From Desulfuromonadaceae bacterium (lineage in GTDB: Bacteria > Desulfobacterota > Desulfuromonadia > Geobacterales > Pseudopelobacteraceae), in assembly GCA_028687585.1 (NCBI GenBank), contig JAQTZV010000016.1, positions 1-64,000 of the forward strand: a stretch of DNA of 64,000 bases. The letters run 5' to 3'. How positions within the stretch are numbered: position 1 is the first letter of the stretch; each line of letters opens with the position of its first letter. The translations under genes and the position numbers were made by a program. Positions 44,389 through 53,441 of the stretch are shown here, one piece after another. Below the pieces are notes generated by a model. That model worked only from the letters and a program-made list of their open reading frames with translations. It was not told where the DNA came from and made no database searches.

Positions 44389-44614
44389 GACGCCCGCCCC
44401 GCAGACGCTCCATAACCTCATCTACCGCTTCGGTTTCACCGGCATACATGTTGAAAAACTCGTGTTCGCACACCTTGCCGGCAGTGGCATCTTCCAGCGG
44501 GATAATGGTGCCCTTCGGCTTGCCGTGATAAAGAATGGTGACCGACTCTCTCTTGTCCAGCGCAGCCAGAATGTCACTCGTTTTGTAACGCAGATCGAGA
44601 ATTGAAGCGTTCAT
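44378..44614 (-). CDS. vapB: Phd/VapB-type antitoxin
   Basis: 78 residues from the ATG at 44614, which follows GGAGG. The N-terminal half (MNASILDLRYKTSDILAALDKRESVTILYHGKPKGTIIPL) is the Phd/YefM DNA-binding fold; the acidic C-terminal half would wrap the toxin. It is probably autoregulated with VapC. A TATAGACA-rich stretch directly upstream (44630-44650) may hold the operator. Confidence 0.85.
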   Translation of the reverse strand: MNASILDLRYKTSDILAALDKRESVTILYHGKPKGTIIPLEDATAGKVCEHEFFNMYAGETEAVDEVMERLRGGRHDL

Positions 44615-44689
44615 TTCAACCTCCAATAAATGTCTATATTAGTATAGACATTTTACAGAGCCAATTCTGAATTGTCAATGCATGGAATG

Positions 44690-44716
44690 AAAAAGGGCGC
44701 CTCGATGGGCGCCCTC
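44690..44716 (-). terminator. Terminator after dapL
   Basis: GGGCGCC and GGCGCCC form a stem around TCGATG; on the minus strand it ends in TTTTTC. It closes the dapA-dapB-MNT-HEPN-dapL run. Confidence 0.85.
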
Positions 44717-44720
44717 GTCA

Positions 44721-45953
44721 TTACTTCAAATTCTTCTTTATCCTCTCCACCGCCTCAATCACATTCTCGCGATGGCCGAAGGCCGACAAGCGGAAGTACC
44801 CTTCCCCGCTCGGGCCGAAACCGCTGCCAGGAGTGCCGACCACATTGCATTCAGTCAGCAGCTTGTCGAAGAATTCCCAACTGGTCATGTTCCCAGGAGT
44901 CTTGAGCCAGATGTAGGGGGCATCAACACCACCGAAACAGGTGACGCCGACTTCTCTCAGTCCTTCACGGATGATGCGAGCGTTCTCCATGTAATAATCG
45001 ATGATTTCTTTGGTCTGCTTCCACCCTTCTTCGGAATATACCGCGGCGGCAGCGCGCTGGACCGGGTAGGAGGCGCCGTTGAACTTGGTGGTGGTGCGGC
45101 GCAGCCAGAGCTTGTTGAAGCTGTACTTCTCACCACTGGTCGTGGTGCCCATGACCTCTTCCGGCACGACCACCAGGCCGCAGCGGACGCCGGTGAAGCC
45201 GGCGGTCTTTGAGAAGGAGCGGAATTCGATGGCGCACTTCTTGGCCCCTTCGATCTCGTAGATGGAATGCGGGATGTCGGGGTTGGTGATGAACGCCTCA
45301 TAGGCGGCGTCGAAGAAAATTATGCAATCATTGGTGTTGGCGTAATCGACCCACTTTTTCAGCTCGGCCTTGCCGGCCACGGTGCCGGTCGGGTTGTTGG
45401 GGAAGCAGAGATATATGATGTCCACTTTTTCGGTCGGCAGCGCCGGAATGAAGTTGTTGGCTTCGTTGCACGGCATGTAGACGATGTTCTGGTAGTACCC
45501 TTTCTCGTCCGCTTCGCCGGTGCGACCGATCATGACGTTGGTGTCGTTGTAGACCGGGTAGACCGGGTCGCCGATGGCAACGATGTTGTCAAGAGCGAAG
45601 ATGTCGAGGATGTTGGCGCAGTCGCACTTGGAACCGTCGGAGATGAACATCTCTTCGGTTTTCAATGAAACACCCAGCGGCTTGTAGGATTTCTCAATAA
45701 TGGCGTTGATCAGCCAGTCATACCCCTGCTCCGGGCCGTAACCGGCGAACTGGTCGGTGGTGCCGAGGTCATCCACAGCGGCGTGGAACGCTTTCAATAC
45801 AGCCGGTGCCAGTGGGCGGGTCACGTCGCCGATGCCCAGGCGGATAACCTTGGCGGTCGGGTTGGCGGCGCTGAATTCGCGCACGCGGCGACCGATCTCG
45901 GGAAACAGGTAACCGGCTTTCAGTTTCAGGTAGTTGTCGTTAATTTTTGCCAT
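44721..45953 (-). CDS. dapL: LL-diaminopimelate aminotransferase
   Basis: 410 residues, the standard DapL length. Fold-type I aminotransferase: [16 protein letters not shown] at the start, [17 protein letters not shown], the PLP lysine in [14 protein letters not shown], and [22 protein letters not shown] near the end. It converts tetrahydrodipicolinate directly to LL-diaminopimelate using glutamate, replacing the succinylase or acetylase steps. AAGGAGAG precedes the ATG. It is in line with dapB and dapA, but with an MNT-HEPN pair between. Confidence 0.95.
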   Translation of the reverse strand: MAKINDNYLKLKAGYLFPEIGRRVREFSAANPTAKVIRLGIGDVTRPLAPAVLKAFHAAVDDLGTTDQFAGYGPEQGYDWLINAIIEKSYKPLGVSLKTEEMFISDGSKCDCANILDIFALDNIVAIGDPVYPVYNDTNVMIGRTGEADEKGYYQNIVYMPCNEANNFIPALPTEKVDIIYLCFPNNPTGTVAGKAELKKWVDYANTNDCIIFFDAAYEAFITNPDIPHSIYEIEGAKKCAIEFRSFSKTAGFTGVRCGLVVVPEEVMGTTTSGEKYSFNKLWLRRTTTKFNGASYPVQRAAAAVYSEEGWKQTKEIIDYYMENARIIREGLREVGVTCFGGVDAPYIWLKTPGNMTSWEFFDKLLTECNVVGTPGSGFGPSGEGYFRLSAFGHRENVIEAVERIKKNLK

Positions 45954-45983
45954 TACGTAGAACTCTCCTTATGTAAGTAATAT

Positions 45984-46379
45984 TCAAAGTCTGATTCTAT
46001 TCAGAACTATCGATTCAATTTCCAACGCTACTTCATACGCATGGCGGGCTTCAGCGAGTGTCGGTTCGAAGAAGTCGTCAGGGTAGCGCACGCCGACCCC
46101 GTATTCTGAAATATCCTCCAGCTGTTCTTCATACGGCAGCAATTCAGGGAGGATATCCGCCACGTCCGTCAGCAGTTTTACAAGATCATGCGTTTTGGAG
46201 ATATTTCTGGCGTTGGCGACAAGCGCGCCTTTAAACAGTTTTTCTATGGCTTGTTGGGCGTGGAAGCAGACCGTATCGGTTGGAATATTCTCGGCAGTCA
46301 AATTATTGCGAATGTTCTGTAGATCATGTTCCGTCTTGCGGAACCATTGCCGAACTACCTCTGCCGTCACCTCATCCAT
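45984..46379 (-). CDS. HEPN-domain protein (toxin of an MNT-HEPN pair)
   Basis: 131 residues from the ATG at 46379. HEPN fold: VVRQWFRKTEHDLQNIRNNL, CFHAQQAIEKLFKGALV, ISKTHDLVKLL and a final ARHAYEVALEIESIV. HEPN partners of minimal nucleotidyltransferases are RNases or RNA-binding toxins; the strict RxxxxxH is not clear here. Its start overlaps the nucleotidyltransferase stop (ATGGATGA), so the pair is coupled. Confidence 0.82.
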   Translation of the reverse strand: MDEVTAEVVRQWFRKTEHDLQNIRNNLTAENIPTDTVCFHAQQAIEKLFKGALVANARNISKTHDLVKLLTDVADILPELLPYEEQLEDISEYGVGVRYPDDFFEPTLAEARHAYEVALEIESIVLNRIRL

Positions 46380-46671
46380 GCAACAGCCTGCCGTGATGGG
46401 TGGCATTATAAACGATGGTGCCCGGAATATCGCGATACCGGGCGAACTCCTGCGGGGTATAGACGAACGCGTCCAGGGAGAACGCGCGCCCCGGAAACAG
46501 CCGCTTCAATGCGACATTTCGCTTATGGGGCGCCAACTCGGAATCCATGACAACAACAAGATCAACATCGCTGTCTTCGGTTGCTTTGCCATCCGCATAC
46601 GAACCGAACAGATAAATTTTTTCCGGGCGCATGGCCTGCGCGATGACGTCCCGAACCTGATCTATGTCCAT
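46372..46671 (-). CDS. Minimal nucleotidyltransferase (MNT antitoxin)
   Basis: 99 residues from the ATG at 46671. GSYADGKATEDSDVDLVVV is the GSxxxG...DxD motif of minimal nucleotidyltransferases. In MNT-HEPN systems this protein can AMPylate and silence the HEPN toxin. Immediately upstream lies a palindromic element (46709-46825) and then the end of dapB, so the pair looks inserted into the dap operon. Confidence 0.85.
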   Translation of the reverse strand: MDIDQVRDVIAQAMRPEKIYLFGSYADGKATEDSDVDLVVVMDSELAPHKRNVALKRLFPGRAFSLDAFVYTPQEFARYRDIPGTIVYNATHHGRLLHG

Positions 46672-46708
46672 TGTAGAAAGAATCAATACTAACTCCCTGA
46701 GTCATCAT

Positions 46709-46825
46709 GGGACGTCGTTTTTTAGTCAAAGTCAAGGCGCCGAGAAAGAGCGCGGAGACGTAGCAGCGCTACGTCGCACAAGCGATGACGAAGGCAACGC
46801 CGAGATTGGCAAAAAGCGGCGTCCC
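46709..46825. repeat. 117-bp palindromic MITE-like element
   Basis: Imperfect terminal inverted repeats GGGACGTCGTTTTTTAGTC and, at the other end, the complement of GGGACGCCGCTTTTTGCCA. The middle has the palindrome GACGTAG-CAGCG-CTACGTC. No coding capacity. It can fold as one long hairpin and lies 1 base from the dapB stop. Confidence 0.6.
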
Positions 46826-46826
46826 T

Positions 46827-47630
46827 CTATTTCAGACCCAGTACATCCTGCATGTCGTACAGCCCCGGCTTTTTCCCAACAACCCATCTGGCGGCCCGAA
46901 CCGACCCGCGCGAGAACATGTCTCGGGTCATGGCTCGGTGAGAGATTTCGACTCGCTCTCCCATGCCGATGAAGTAGACGGTGTGCTCGCCGACGATGTC
47001 GCCGCCGCGCACAGTCTGCATGCCGATTTCTTCCTTGGTGCGCTCGCCGCAGATCCCCTCACGGTGGTAGTTGGCCACTTTGTTATAGTCCCGTCCCAGC
47101 GCTTCAGCAACGACCTCGCCCATGCGCACGGCAGTTCCTGACGGTGAGTCTTTTTTCTTGTTGTGGTGCAGTTCTACAATCTCGACATCAAAATCATCGC
47201 CGAGAATTTTTGCAACATCTTTCAGAACCTTGAAGCAGACGTTGACGCCGACCGACATGTTCGGAGCCAGCACCGCCGGAATATCCCTGGCCAGTTCGGC
47301 AGCAAACTCCCGCTCTTCGGGGGTAAAGCCGGTGGAACCGATGACGATGGACTTCTTGTGCAGGGCACAGACTTCAAGGTTTTTGAGCGACACCTTCGGG
47401 GAGGTGAAATCGATCAGCACATCGCAGGCAGCCACAACAGCATTGAGACTGTCAGTGATATGTACTCCCGTCGGGCCGCAACCAGCCAACAGGCCGGCAT
47501 CCTGGCCAAGCTGGGTATGTCCCGGACGCTCAAGAGCGCCGCAGAACTGAACCCCTTCGGCTTCAATTATGGAAGTGATAATACGCTGCCCCATCCGTCC
47601 GGCAGCACCACATACAGCGATTTTGATCAT
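46827..47630 (-). CDS. dapB: 4-hydroxy-tetrahydrodipicolinate reductase
   Basis: 267 residues from the ATG at 47630 (GAGGTG upstream). It has the Rossmann motif AVCGAAGRMGQRI, DFTSP, GSTGFTPEE, APNMSVGVN, VEIVELHHNKKKDSPSGTA with the catalytic His and Lys, and GERVEISHRAMTRDMFSRG. It reduces the DapA product with NAD(P)H in lysine/diaminopimelate synthesis. It lies between dapA and the MNT-HEPN/dapL genes. Confidence 0.95.
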   Translation of the reverse strand: MIKIAVCGAAGRMGQRIITSIIEAEGVQFCGALERPGHTQLGQDAGLLAGCGPTGVHITDSLNAVVAACDVLIDFTSPKVSLKNLEVCALHKKSIVIGSTGFTPEEREFAAELARDIPAVLAPNMSVGVNVCFKVLKDVAKILGDDFDVEIVELHHNKKKDSPSGTAVRMGEVVAEALGRDYNKVANYHREGICGERTKEEIGMQTVRGGDIVGEHTVYFIGMGERVEISHRAMTRDMFSRGSVRAARWVVGKKPGLYDMQDVLGLK

Positions 47631-47651
47631 ATAGCACCTCATTACATTAAC

Positions 47652-47679
47652 GTAGTGGCGGAGCAAGCGTCGCCCCTAC
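47652..47679. repeat. Short hairpin between dapA and dapB
   Basis: GTAGTGGCG pairs with CGCCCCTAC (one mismatch) around GAGCAAGCGT, like short GTAGGGGCGAC-type hairpins common in bacterial spacers. No T-run, so unlikely to be a terminator. Confidence 0.45.
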
Positions 47680-47691
47680 AGATCAAATTGA

Positions 47692-48564
47692 TTATATCAG
47701 CTTGTACTCTTTCATTATCGCTTCCAGCCTTGCCTTGTTCCCCGCACTCATTTCACAGAGCGGCAGGCGCACTTCAGCCGAACATTTACCCATCAGACCG
47801 AGAGCAGTCTTGACCGGGATCGGATTACTTTCAATAAACATCGCGTTGCCGATTTTTAACGTATCCAGGTGCAATTGACGGGCCTTGGCCATGTCGCCGG
47901 CAAAGTAGGCGTCGGTGAGGTCACCCACGACCTTCGGCATGATGTTGGCGAGCACCGAAATGACCCCTTTGGCGCCGCAGGCCATCATCGGGAAGGTGAT
48001 GAAATCATCGCCGCAAAAAACGTCGATCCGGTTGCCGCACAGCGCCATGACTTCAGATGCCTGCTGCAGCGAACCAGTGGCCTCCTTGATGGCCACAATG
48101 TTTTTATGGGAGGCCAGGCGAGCCACGGTCTCCGGGAGCAAGTTGACACCGGTGCGACCCGGTACATTGTAGAGGATCTGAGGAATGTCAACGGCATCGG
48201 CAATGGCGGTGTAGTGACGGTAGAGCCCTTCCTGGGTCGGTTTATTGTAATACGGGGTCACCAGAAGCACACCGGCAACACCAATCTCTTTCGCCTTCTG
48301 GGTCAGTTCAATGGCTTCGGCCGTCGAGTTGGAACCGGTGCCCGCAATGACTGGAACGCGCTTGCCTGCCTGTTCAAACACTATCCTGATTACATCCAGA
48401 TGCTCTTCGTTATCCAGGGTAGACGACTCACCGGTGGTGCCGCAGGCCACAATGGCATCGGTACCGTTTTCAATCTGAAAATCCACCAGTTCGCGCAGTT
48501 TTTTCTCGTCAACTGCTCCATTAATGAATGGTGTTACAATTGCTACTATGCTTCCTTTGAACAT
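47692..48564 (-). CDS. dapA: 4-hydroxy-tetrahydrodipicolinate synthase
   Basis: 290 residues from the ATG at 48564, with GGAGG 8 bases upstream. The TIM-barrel aldolase hallmarks are CGTTGESSTL, TPYYNKPTQEGLYRHY, YNVPGRTG with the catalytic Tyr, and IVAIKEATG with the Schiff-base Lys. It condenses pyruvate with aspartate semialdehyde, the first committed lysine/cell-wall step. First gene of the dapA-dapB run. Confidence 0.95.
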   Translation of the reverse strand: MFKGSIVAIVTPFINGAVDEKKLRELVDFQIENGTDAIVACGTTGESSTLDNEEHLDVIRIVFEQAGKRVPVIAGTGSNSTAEAIELTQKAKEIGVAGVLLVTPYYNKPTQEGLYRHYTAIADAVDIPQILYNVPGRTGVNLLPETVARLASHKNIVAIKEATGSLQQASEVMALCGNRIDVFCGDDFITFPMMACGAKGVISVLANIMPKVVGDLTDAYFAGDMAKARQLHLDTLKIGNAMFIESNPIPVKTALGLMGKCSAEVRLPLCEMSAGNKARLEAIMKEYKLI

Positions 48565-48744
48565 GACCATTACCTCCGTAACTAATTATGTATGAATGAG
48601 CGTGAGAAACAAGCCGAAAAAAGTGGACACTTATAGCACAGCGAATGGGTGGAAGTCAAAAAATAAGCTGATATTTTATGGCGGTAACTGGAGCAAAGAA
48701 GCCATGTACCTTTATTTCACCCGCCTGATTTTGATCTCCATTTA

Positions 48745-49749
48745 CTACACACCATCGGCAGAAACACCGTTACGTCCTCCTAATTTCGTACGGTACAGAG
48801 CCGCGTCGGCACGCTTCAGCAGTGATTCATCCGTATCATCAGCGCGCGCTTCGGCAACGCCGATTGAAAGAGTTAAGAAAAGTGACGAGTTATCAAGAAG
48901 AAAGCGACTTGCCCGCACCTCTTCACTCAATTTCCACGCGACTTCTGTCGCCGCGATAACATCCGTTTTGATCAAAATTATGATAAATTCATCGCCGCCA
49001 AAACGGGCGAGGAAATCGCTTCCCCGAAGAGAAGCCTTGAGCTTCAATGAGACCCCTTTCAAAATCCGGTCGCCGGCCGGATGACCGTACGTATCATTGA
49101 CCGCCTTGAAATTATCAATATCGATAATCATCAACGAGAACGGGTCACTATAGCGCTTTCGTAACGAGATCATCTCATTCAGCTTTTCATCAAAATAGGC
49201 GCGATTTGCAATTTGCGTTAACCCGTCAATTCGCACTGCAGTGCGCAGATCCTCAATCTGCTGCTGCTGCTCCGACAGCACTGTTTGAGACTTGGATAAC
49301 TCATTCTTCAGCTCAGTATTACTTGAAATAACACGGTCAATTTCTTTCATTAACAGAGAGTGGGCCTCACGTAAATCTGTCGGCAAATCCATGGTGTCTA
49401 TAGCGCTTTTTACATCCCCGAGCACCACCGATGACTCGAGGGCTGCTTTGTTGGTTCGTTGAATGTTTGCTGCAAGAATCAGCAGCATATTCCTGATTGC
49501 CTGTGCAGATTCATACAGTTTCTGCTCTCGCGGGTCAACGGAAAGCAGAACTTCCGCAGCATGTACCTCCTGTGTATCCTCAACTTCAGACGTACGACGA
49601 ACAATTCCAACCACCATTGAAAACAGCCGGCCTATTCCGCCAACCAGATGAAAACTATCACCGGAACTGACTTTATGGGTAATAAAGAGAATTAACATCC
49701 CGGCAATCAGACCGGAACCAAACACGATAAGATATGTTGTGATACTCAA
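48745..49749 (-). CDS. Membrane-anchored diguanylate cyclase (GGDEF)
   Basis: 334 residues. TTG start with AGGAGGG 6 bases upstream. One N-terminal transmembrane helix (about 5-26), a helical/coiled-coil region (about 110-165, NTELKNELSKSQTVLSEQQQQIEDL), and a GGDEF domain at the end. The active-site loop is intact (ARFGGDEFIII) and preceded by RGSD, an RxxD inhibitory site, so it is likely an active, product-inhibited c-di-GMP synthase. Monocistronic, opposite in direction to trmB. Confidence 0.92.
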   Translation of the reverse strand: MSITTYLIVFGSGLIAGMLILFITHKVSSGDSFHLVGGIGRLFSMVVGIVRRTSEVEDTQEVHAAEVLLSVDPREQKLYESAQAIRNMLLILAANIQRTNKAALESSVVLGDVKSAIDTMDLPTDLREAHSLLMKEIDRVISSNTELKNELSKSQTVLSEQQQQIEDLRTAVRIDGLTQIANRAYFDEKLNEMISLRKRYSDPFSLMIIDIDNFKAVNDTYGHPAGDRILKGVSLKLKASLRGSDFLARFGGDEFIIILIKTDVIAATEVAWKLSEEVRASRFLLDNSSLFLTLSIGVAEARADDTDESLLKRADAALYRTKLGGRNGVSADGV

Positions 49750-49891
49750 AATGAACCCTCCTGTAACTGTGATATTGGTTGGATATTGTAATCCATCTTG
49801 TCAGAGTATCAAGGACTTTGTATAAACAAACACATTTTTACCGTTGGCGTTTGGAGAAATACCATCTTGTTTACCTAGGGAGACTGAAACC

Positions 49892-50032
49892 ATGCAGGTG
49901 ACGGGCATGGCAAATGATCATCCGGCTGGCTGTTCTTGTAATAGCAAGACCGTACCCGCCGCAAAAATCCCTCCCGCCGGTTCGCAAGATATGCTACAGT
50001 TACGAAATTTTACAAAGGACTATTCATGCTGA
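49892..50032 (+). CDS. Possible small Cys-containing ORF overlapping the trmB start
   Basis: 46 codons with GGGAG 9 bases before the ATG; the stop TGA lies at 50030-50032, just inside trmB, whose ATG is at 50026. HPAGCSCNSK and a final YSC give it three Cys. No family recognised. The overlap would couple it to trmB, but a chance frame is equally possible. Confidence 0.3.
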   Translation: MQVTGMANDHPAGCSCNSKTVPAAKIPPAGSQDMLQLRNFTKDYSC

Positions 50033-50667
50033 TCCCTAATACATCTCCCGTTTTTCTCCCCTGGGAGGATAACGACCCCGCTCCGACCTGGAACGAGGTA
50101 TTTGGCAATGACAACCCTCTGGCACTGGAGATCGGCTGTGGCGTGGGCGACTTTATTGTGCAGATGGCCGTTTTGCATCCCGACGTCAATTTTATTGCGC
50201 TTGATTTCTACAATAAGGGATGCATCAAAACCTGCAAGCGGGTTGACAAAGCAGAACTGACCAATATACGGGTACTACGCGCTGAAGCTCGCAGTTTTAT
50301 CGAGGCGTGCATACCGGCGGAAACGCTGCAAATGACGGTTATCAACTGCCCCGATCCCTGGCCCAAATTACGACATCGAAAGAGACGGCTTGTCAACACT
50401 GGTTTTGTCGCTTATCTGTCACGCTTTATGAAACAAGATGCCGACCTGTATTTTGCAACCGATTTTGTCGACTACGGCCTGGATGTTGCTGGATTCATGG
50501 CTATCCAGCATGGATTTGACAATCAGCTTGCCCCGGACACGTTCCGCCACCATCTTGAAGGCTATCCGGTTTCAAAATACATGCGCCGCTTTCTGGAGAT
50601 GGGGCAGCCGATTTATTATGTGCATTATCGAAAAGCCTGTACTACCGACGGAGGGCATCATGGGTGA
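50026..50667 (+). CDS. trmB: tRNA (guanine-N7)-methyltransferase
   Basis: 213 residues, typical TrmB. SAM-binding motif LALEIGCGVGDFI, NFIALDFYNKGC, then the family signature NCPDPWPKLRHRKRRLV and YFATDFVDYG. It methylates G46 of tRNA. AAGGAC precedes the ATG. Its last 8 bases overlap the start of the DUF4212 gene, so it is in the symporter operon. Confidence 0.92.
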   Translation: MLIPNTSPVFLPWEDNDPAPTWNEVFGNDNPLALEIGCGVGDFIVQMAVLHPDVNFIALDFYNKGCIKTCKRVDKAELTNIRVLRAEARSFIEACIPAETLQMTVINCPDPWPKLRHRKRRLVNTGFVAYLSRFMKQDADLYFATDFVDYGLDVAGFMAIQHGFDNQLAPDTFRHHLEGYPVSKYMRRFLEMGQPIYYVHYRKACTTDGGHHG

Positions 50668-51007
50668 GGCATCTTCAGAAAGGGATCCCGGTTTTTTAAC
50701 GCCACACGGCGCAACCATGCGAGCCGAAGTTCGCGTCATCAAATATATTCTGTCGGGTTGGCTGATTGCCATTGTCGGATTCCAGCTCTTTGCCTACCTG
50801 CTGGAGGTAAATTATTCAGAACTGCTGCTTACAGATCTGACCTTTTTTAATCTGCCGATTCAATTCTGGCTGAGCGGCCAACTTCTGCCACTCTGGTTCA
50901 TTATCCTCTGCGTGCTGTTCAATATCTGGATGGACCGCCACTCGGTACAATCCAGGGAAGGCTCACTCCGCTTTCGCATAAAACCGGTCAGTGGGGAGGA
51001 CGAATAA
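50660..51007 (+). CDS. DUF4212 small subunit of sodium:solute symporter
   Basis: 115 residues with two transmembrane helices (LSGWLIAIVGFQLFAYLL and LPLWFIILCVLFNIWMD). Proteins of this family are encoded directly before SSS symporters of the VC_2705 type, as here (stop and ATG adjacent). GGAGGGCATC precedes the ATG at 50660. The accessory role in transport is assumed from this association. Confidence 0.88.
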   Translation: MGEASSERDPGFLTPHGATMRAEVRVIKYILSGWLIAIVGFQLFAYLLEVNYSELLLTDLTFFNLPIQFWLSGQLLPLWFIILCVLFNIWMDRHSVQSREGSLRFRIKPVSGEDE

Positions 51008-52537
51008 ATGGCTTACGGTATGTTACAGCTCGTGCCAATTATCATCGTAGGGGCGATGTTTGCTCTCTTTATCATTTCCGGATTGCGCAACCGGAGCAAC
51101 CAGGCTTCGCAATACCGGTTCATCGGCAGCTACACCGGACGAGTCGGCATCGGAGCTGGTATTGCCTGCAATTGGATGAGCGCTGCCAGCTTCCTCGGAC
51201 TTGCAGGAGTGTTTTATCTGAAGGGCTATTTCGCTATGGCCTACGTCGTCGGATGGACCGGGGGCTATGTGCTACTTCTTGTGCTGATGGCCACTCAAAT
51301 CAGGCGCTTCGGAAAATTTACCACGCCTGATTTTGTCGGTTTCCGATACGAATCTGATGCAGCCCGTACTCTGGCGGCTCTGATTTCAATCGTTATTTCT
51401 ATCATATATTGCGTTGCCCAATTCCGAGGTATCGCCCTGCTCGTCTCCTGGCTGCTTGGTATCGACTACATCCCTGCTGTTGTCGTCGGCACGATACTGT
51501 TTGTTTCATATGTTGTCGTCTCCGGCGCACTGGGAGTGGTCCGCAATCTGAAGCTGCAGTACTTTGTACTTATAATCACTTTTATCTTGCCGCTGATGCT
51601 CCTTACCCGCAAGCTGGGCTATTTCTGGATACTGCCCCAATTCGGCTACGGGGCTGCAATCGGCGAACTCCAGCAGCAGTTCGACTTTAACTGGTCGGAC
51701 CCCTTCGGCGCCACCACTCTGTATGAGTGGCTTGCACTCTGTTTCACCTTGATGTTCGGCACTGCCGGACTGCCACACGTACTTTCCCGTTTCTACATGG
51801 TTCCCGGTATACGGGATGCGCGCTGGGGAGTCGCCTGGGGGCTCTTTTTTATCGCTCTGATCTACTGGTCCGCACCTGCCTACGGTGTACTGGCCCGTCT
51901 TTTTGAGGCACGAAACGGGATTTCGCTCAATATGACCGGGGCCGATGCCGCCGATATGATTGCTCTCTCGGCTGCGGGACTGGGCGGGCTGCCTCTATGG
52001 GTGGTCGGCATCCTCGCGGCCGGGGGCCTGAGCGCCGCTTTTTCAGCGTCGGCAGGACTGTTAATGTCCGGTTCTGCCTCTTTTTCATATGATTTGTACC
52101 CACGCCTGATCCGCCCGGGCGTTTCCGAACGTGACAAGGTTGTTGCCGCAAAAGGTTTTTTCCTGGTTCTGGCCGCCATTGTTATGCTGCTGACCTTCCA
52201 ACCGTGGGGGATGATCGCCGAGATTGCCGCCTTTGCCTTTGCCGTAGCCGGCAACACCATTTTTCCGGCATTTCTGCTTGGCATCTGGTGGCCAAGGGCC
52301 AATGCTACCGGCGTCATCAGCGGTATGATGGCCGGCTTGTGCATAAGTTTCGCGCCTCTTTTTATTGGCAACAGCCTGCCTTTTATCTCACAGGCAATTC
52401 CATTTACGTCATCCGCGTTTATCGGTGCGCCACTGGTCATTATCATCATGGTCTGTGCCTCATTGCTGACTGCGCCGCCATCAGCTGCCATTCGGCATTT
52501 TATACGCCGTGAAGTGCATGATTGCCCCGAGAACTGA
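51008..52537 (+). CDS. Sodium:solute symporter, acetate-permease-like (VC_2705 subfamily)
   Basis: 509 residues with about 13 membrane segments. It carries the SSS features GRVGIGAGIACNWMSAASFLG, DFVGFRYESDAARTLAALIS and AGLPHVLSRFYMVPGIRDAR, close to ActP-like acetate/solute symporters. With its DUF4212 partner it forms the two-gene unit of many delta- and gamma-proteobacteria; acetate or another small monocarboxylate is the likely cargo. GGGGAGG is upstream of the ATG. Confidence 0.9.
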   Translation: MAYGMLQLVPIIIVGAMFALFIISGLRNRSNQASQYRFIGSYTGRVGIGAGIACNWMSAASFLGLAGVFYLKGYFAMAYVVGWTGGYVLLLVLMATQIRRFGKFTTPDFVGFRYESDAARTLAALISIVISIIYCVAQFRGIALLVSWLLGIDYIPAVVVGTILFVSYVVVSGALGVVRNLKLQYFVLIITFILPLMLLTRKLGYFWILPQFGYGAAIGELQQQFDFNWSDPFGATTLYEWLALCFTLMFGTAGLPHVLSRFYMVPGIRDARWGVAWGLFFIALIYWSAPAYGVLARLFEARNGISLNMTGADAADMIALSAAGLGGLPLWVVGILAAGGLSAAFSASAGLLMSGSASFSYDLYPRLIRPGVSERDKVVAAKGFFLVLAAIVMLLTFQPWGMIAEIAAFAFAVAGNTIFPAFLLGIWWPRANATGVISGMMAGLCISFAPLFIGNSLPFISQAIPFTSSAFIGAPLVIIIMVCASLLTAPPSAAIRHFIRREVHDCPEN

Positions 52538-52574
52538 TGGACTTTCAACCGCCACAATCATGGAGCAGGGCGCG

Positions 52575-53411
52575 ATGATTCTCTCGCTTTCCACCGGATG
52601 CCTGTTTACCCTGCCGTTTCAAAGAATTTTCGAATTGTCGGCCGAATCCGGATTTGACGGAGTCGAACTGATAATTAACCGGAATTTCGAGCGGGTAGAC
52701 GCCGTTAAACTAGTCCGTTCACTTCAGGGAATTACCACGATCCACTCCATCCACTCACCATTTATGGAGGTAGACGGATGGGGAGGGAAGATGGATTCGA
52801 TCAAACTTTCTGTAACACTGGCGGCAGAATGCGGTATCCCGCTGGTCAATTTTCATCCACCTTCCTGGATGGGGCTTGAAATCGCTTTCTGGCGCTGGCT
52901 CTACAGCATACGTGACTTCCAGAAAGAAATCGGGATGGATAGTAACGTAACTGTCACGATGGAAAACATGCCGTGGACCGGAAAATGGAAGATCAATCCT
53001 AATATTCTTTCCAATACGCAGCGGCTGGTTGACTTCATTCAGGATCACAATCTGTACATGACTTTTGACTGCACTCACATGGGGTCAGGAAAAACAAATT
53101 TCATCAATGATTTTTTTCTCTGTTACAATTCGGGTCGCATTCGAAACATCCATTTTTCCGATTACGGGCATGATCGCGAACATCTGCTTCCGGGGCATGG
53201 CATTCTGCCGCTGACCCGTTTTCTTAACCATCTGCGCAGTACTGAATATCAAAGCACGGTCACACTGGAACTCGATCCAAATGAATTGCCCAAAGGAGAG
53301 ATCAATCTCCTGGAAAGTTTGAAAGAAATCGTCGCATTCCTGCGTACGGAAACCAGCCCCCAGGTTGGTTCCTCACGTGAGTACATGCAGGAAACAATAC
53401 AGGCATCGTAA
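52575..53411 (+). CDS. TIM-barrel sugar-phosphate isomerase/endonuclease IV-like protein
   Basis: 278 residues from the ATG at 52575 (GGAGCAGGG upstream; ATG 52560 is an alternative). It is an AP_endonuc_2 (xylose isomerase-like) barrel: ESGFDGVELIIN, VNFHPPSWMG, TVTMENMPW, MTFDCTHMGSGKTNF, NIHFSDYGHDREHLLPGHG, VTLELDP. The His/Glu/Asp metal ligands are visible. Function is unknown and the family is broad. It follows the symporter by 37 bp on the same strand. Confidence 0.75.
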   Translation: MILSLSTGCLFTLPFQRIFELSAESGFDGVELIINRNFERVDAVKLVRSLQGITTIHSIHSPFMEVDGWGGKMDSIKLSVTLAAECGIPLVNFHPPSWMGLEIAFWRWLYSIRDFQKEIGMDSNVTVTMENMPWTGKWKINPNILSNTQRLVDFIQDHNLYMTFDCTHMGSGKTNFINDFFLCYNSGRIRNIHFSDYGHDREHLLPGHGILPLTRFLNHLRSTEYQSTVTLELDPNELPKGEINLLESLKEIVAFLRTETSPQVGSSREYMQETIQAS

Positions 53412-53441
53412 CCACTATGAAATCACCAGTAACCAGATACT

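Noticed and set aside
51880..52557. Long minus-strand frame opposite the SSS symporter
   Set aside because: Shadow of a GC-rich membrane-protein gene; low-complexity translation.
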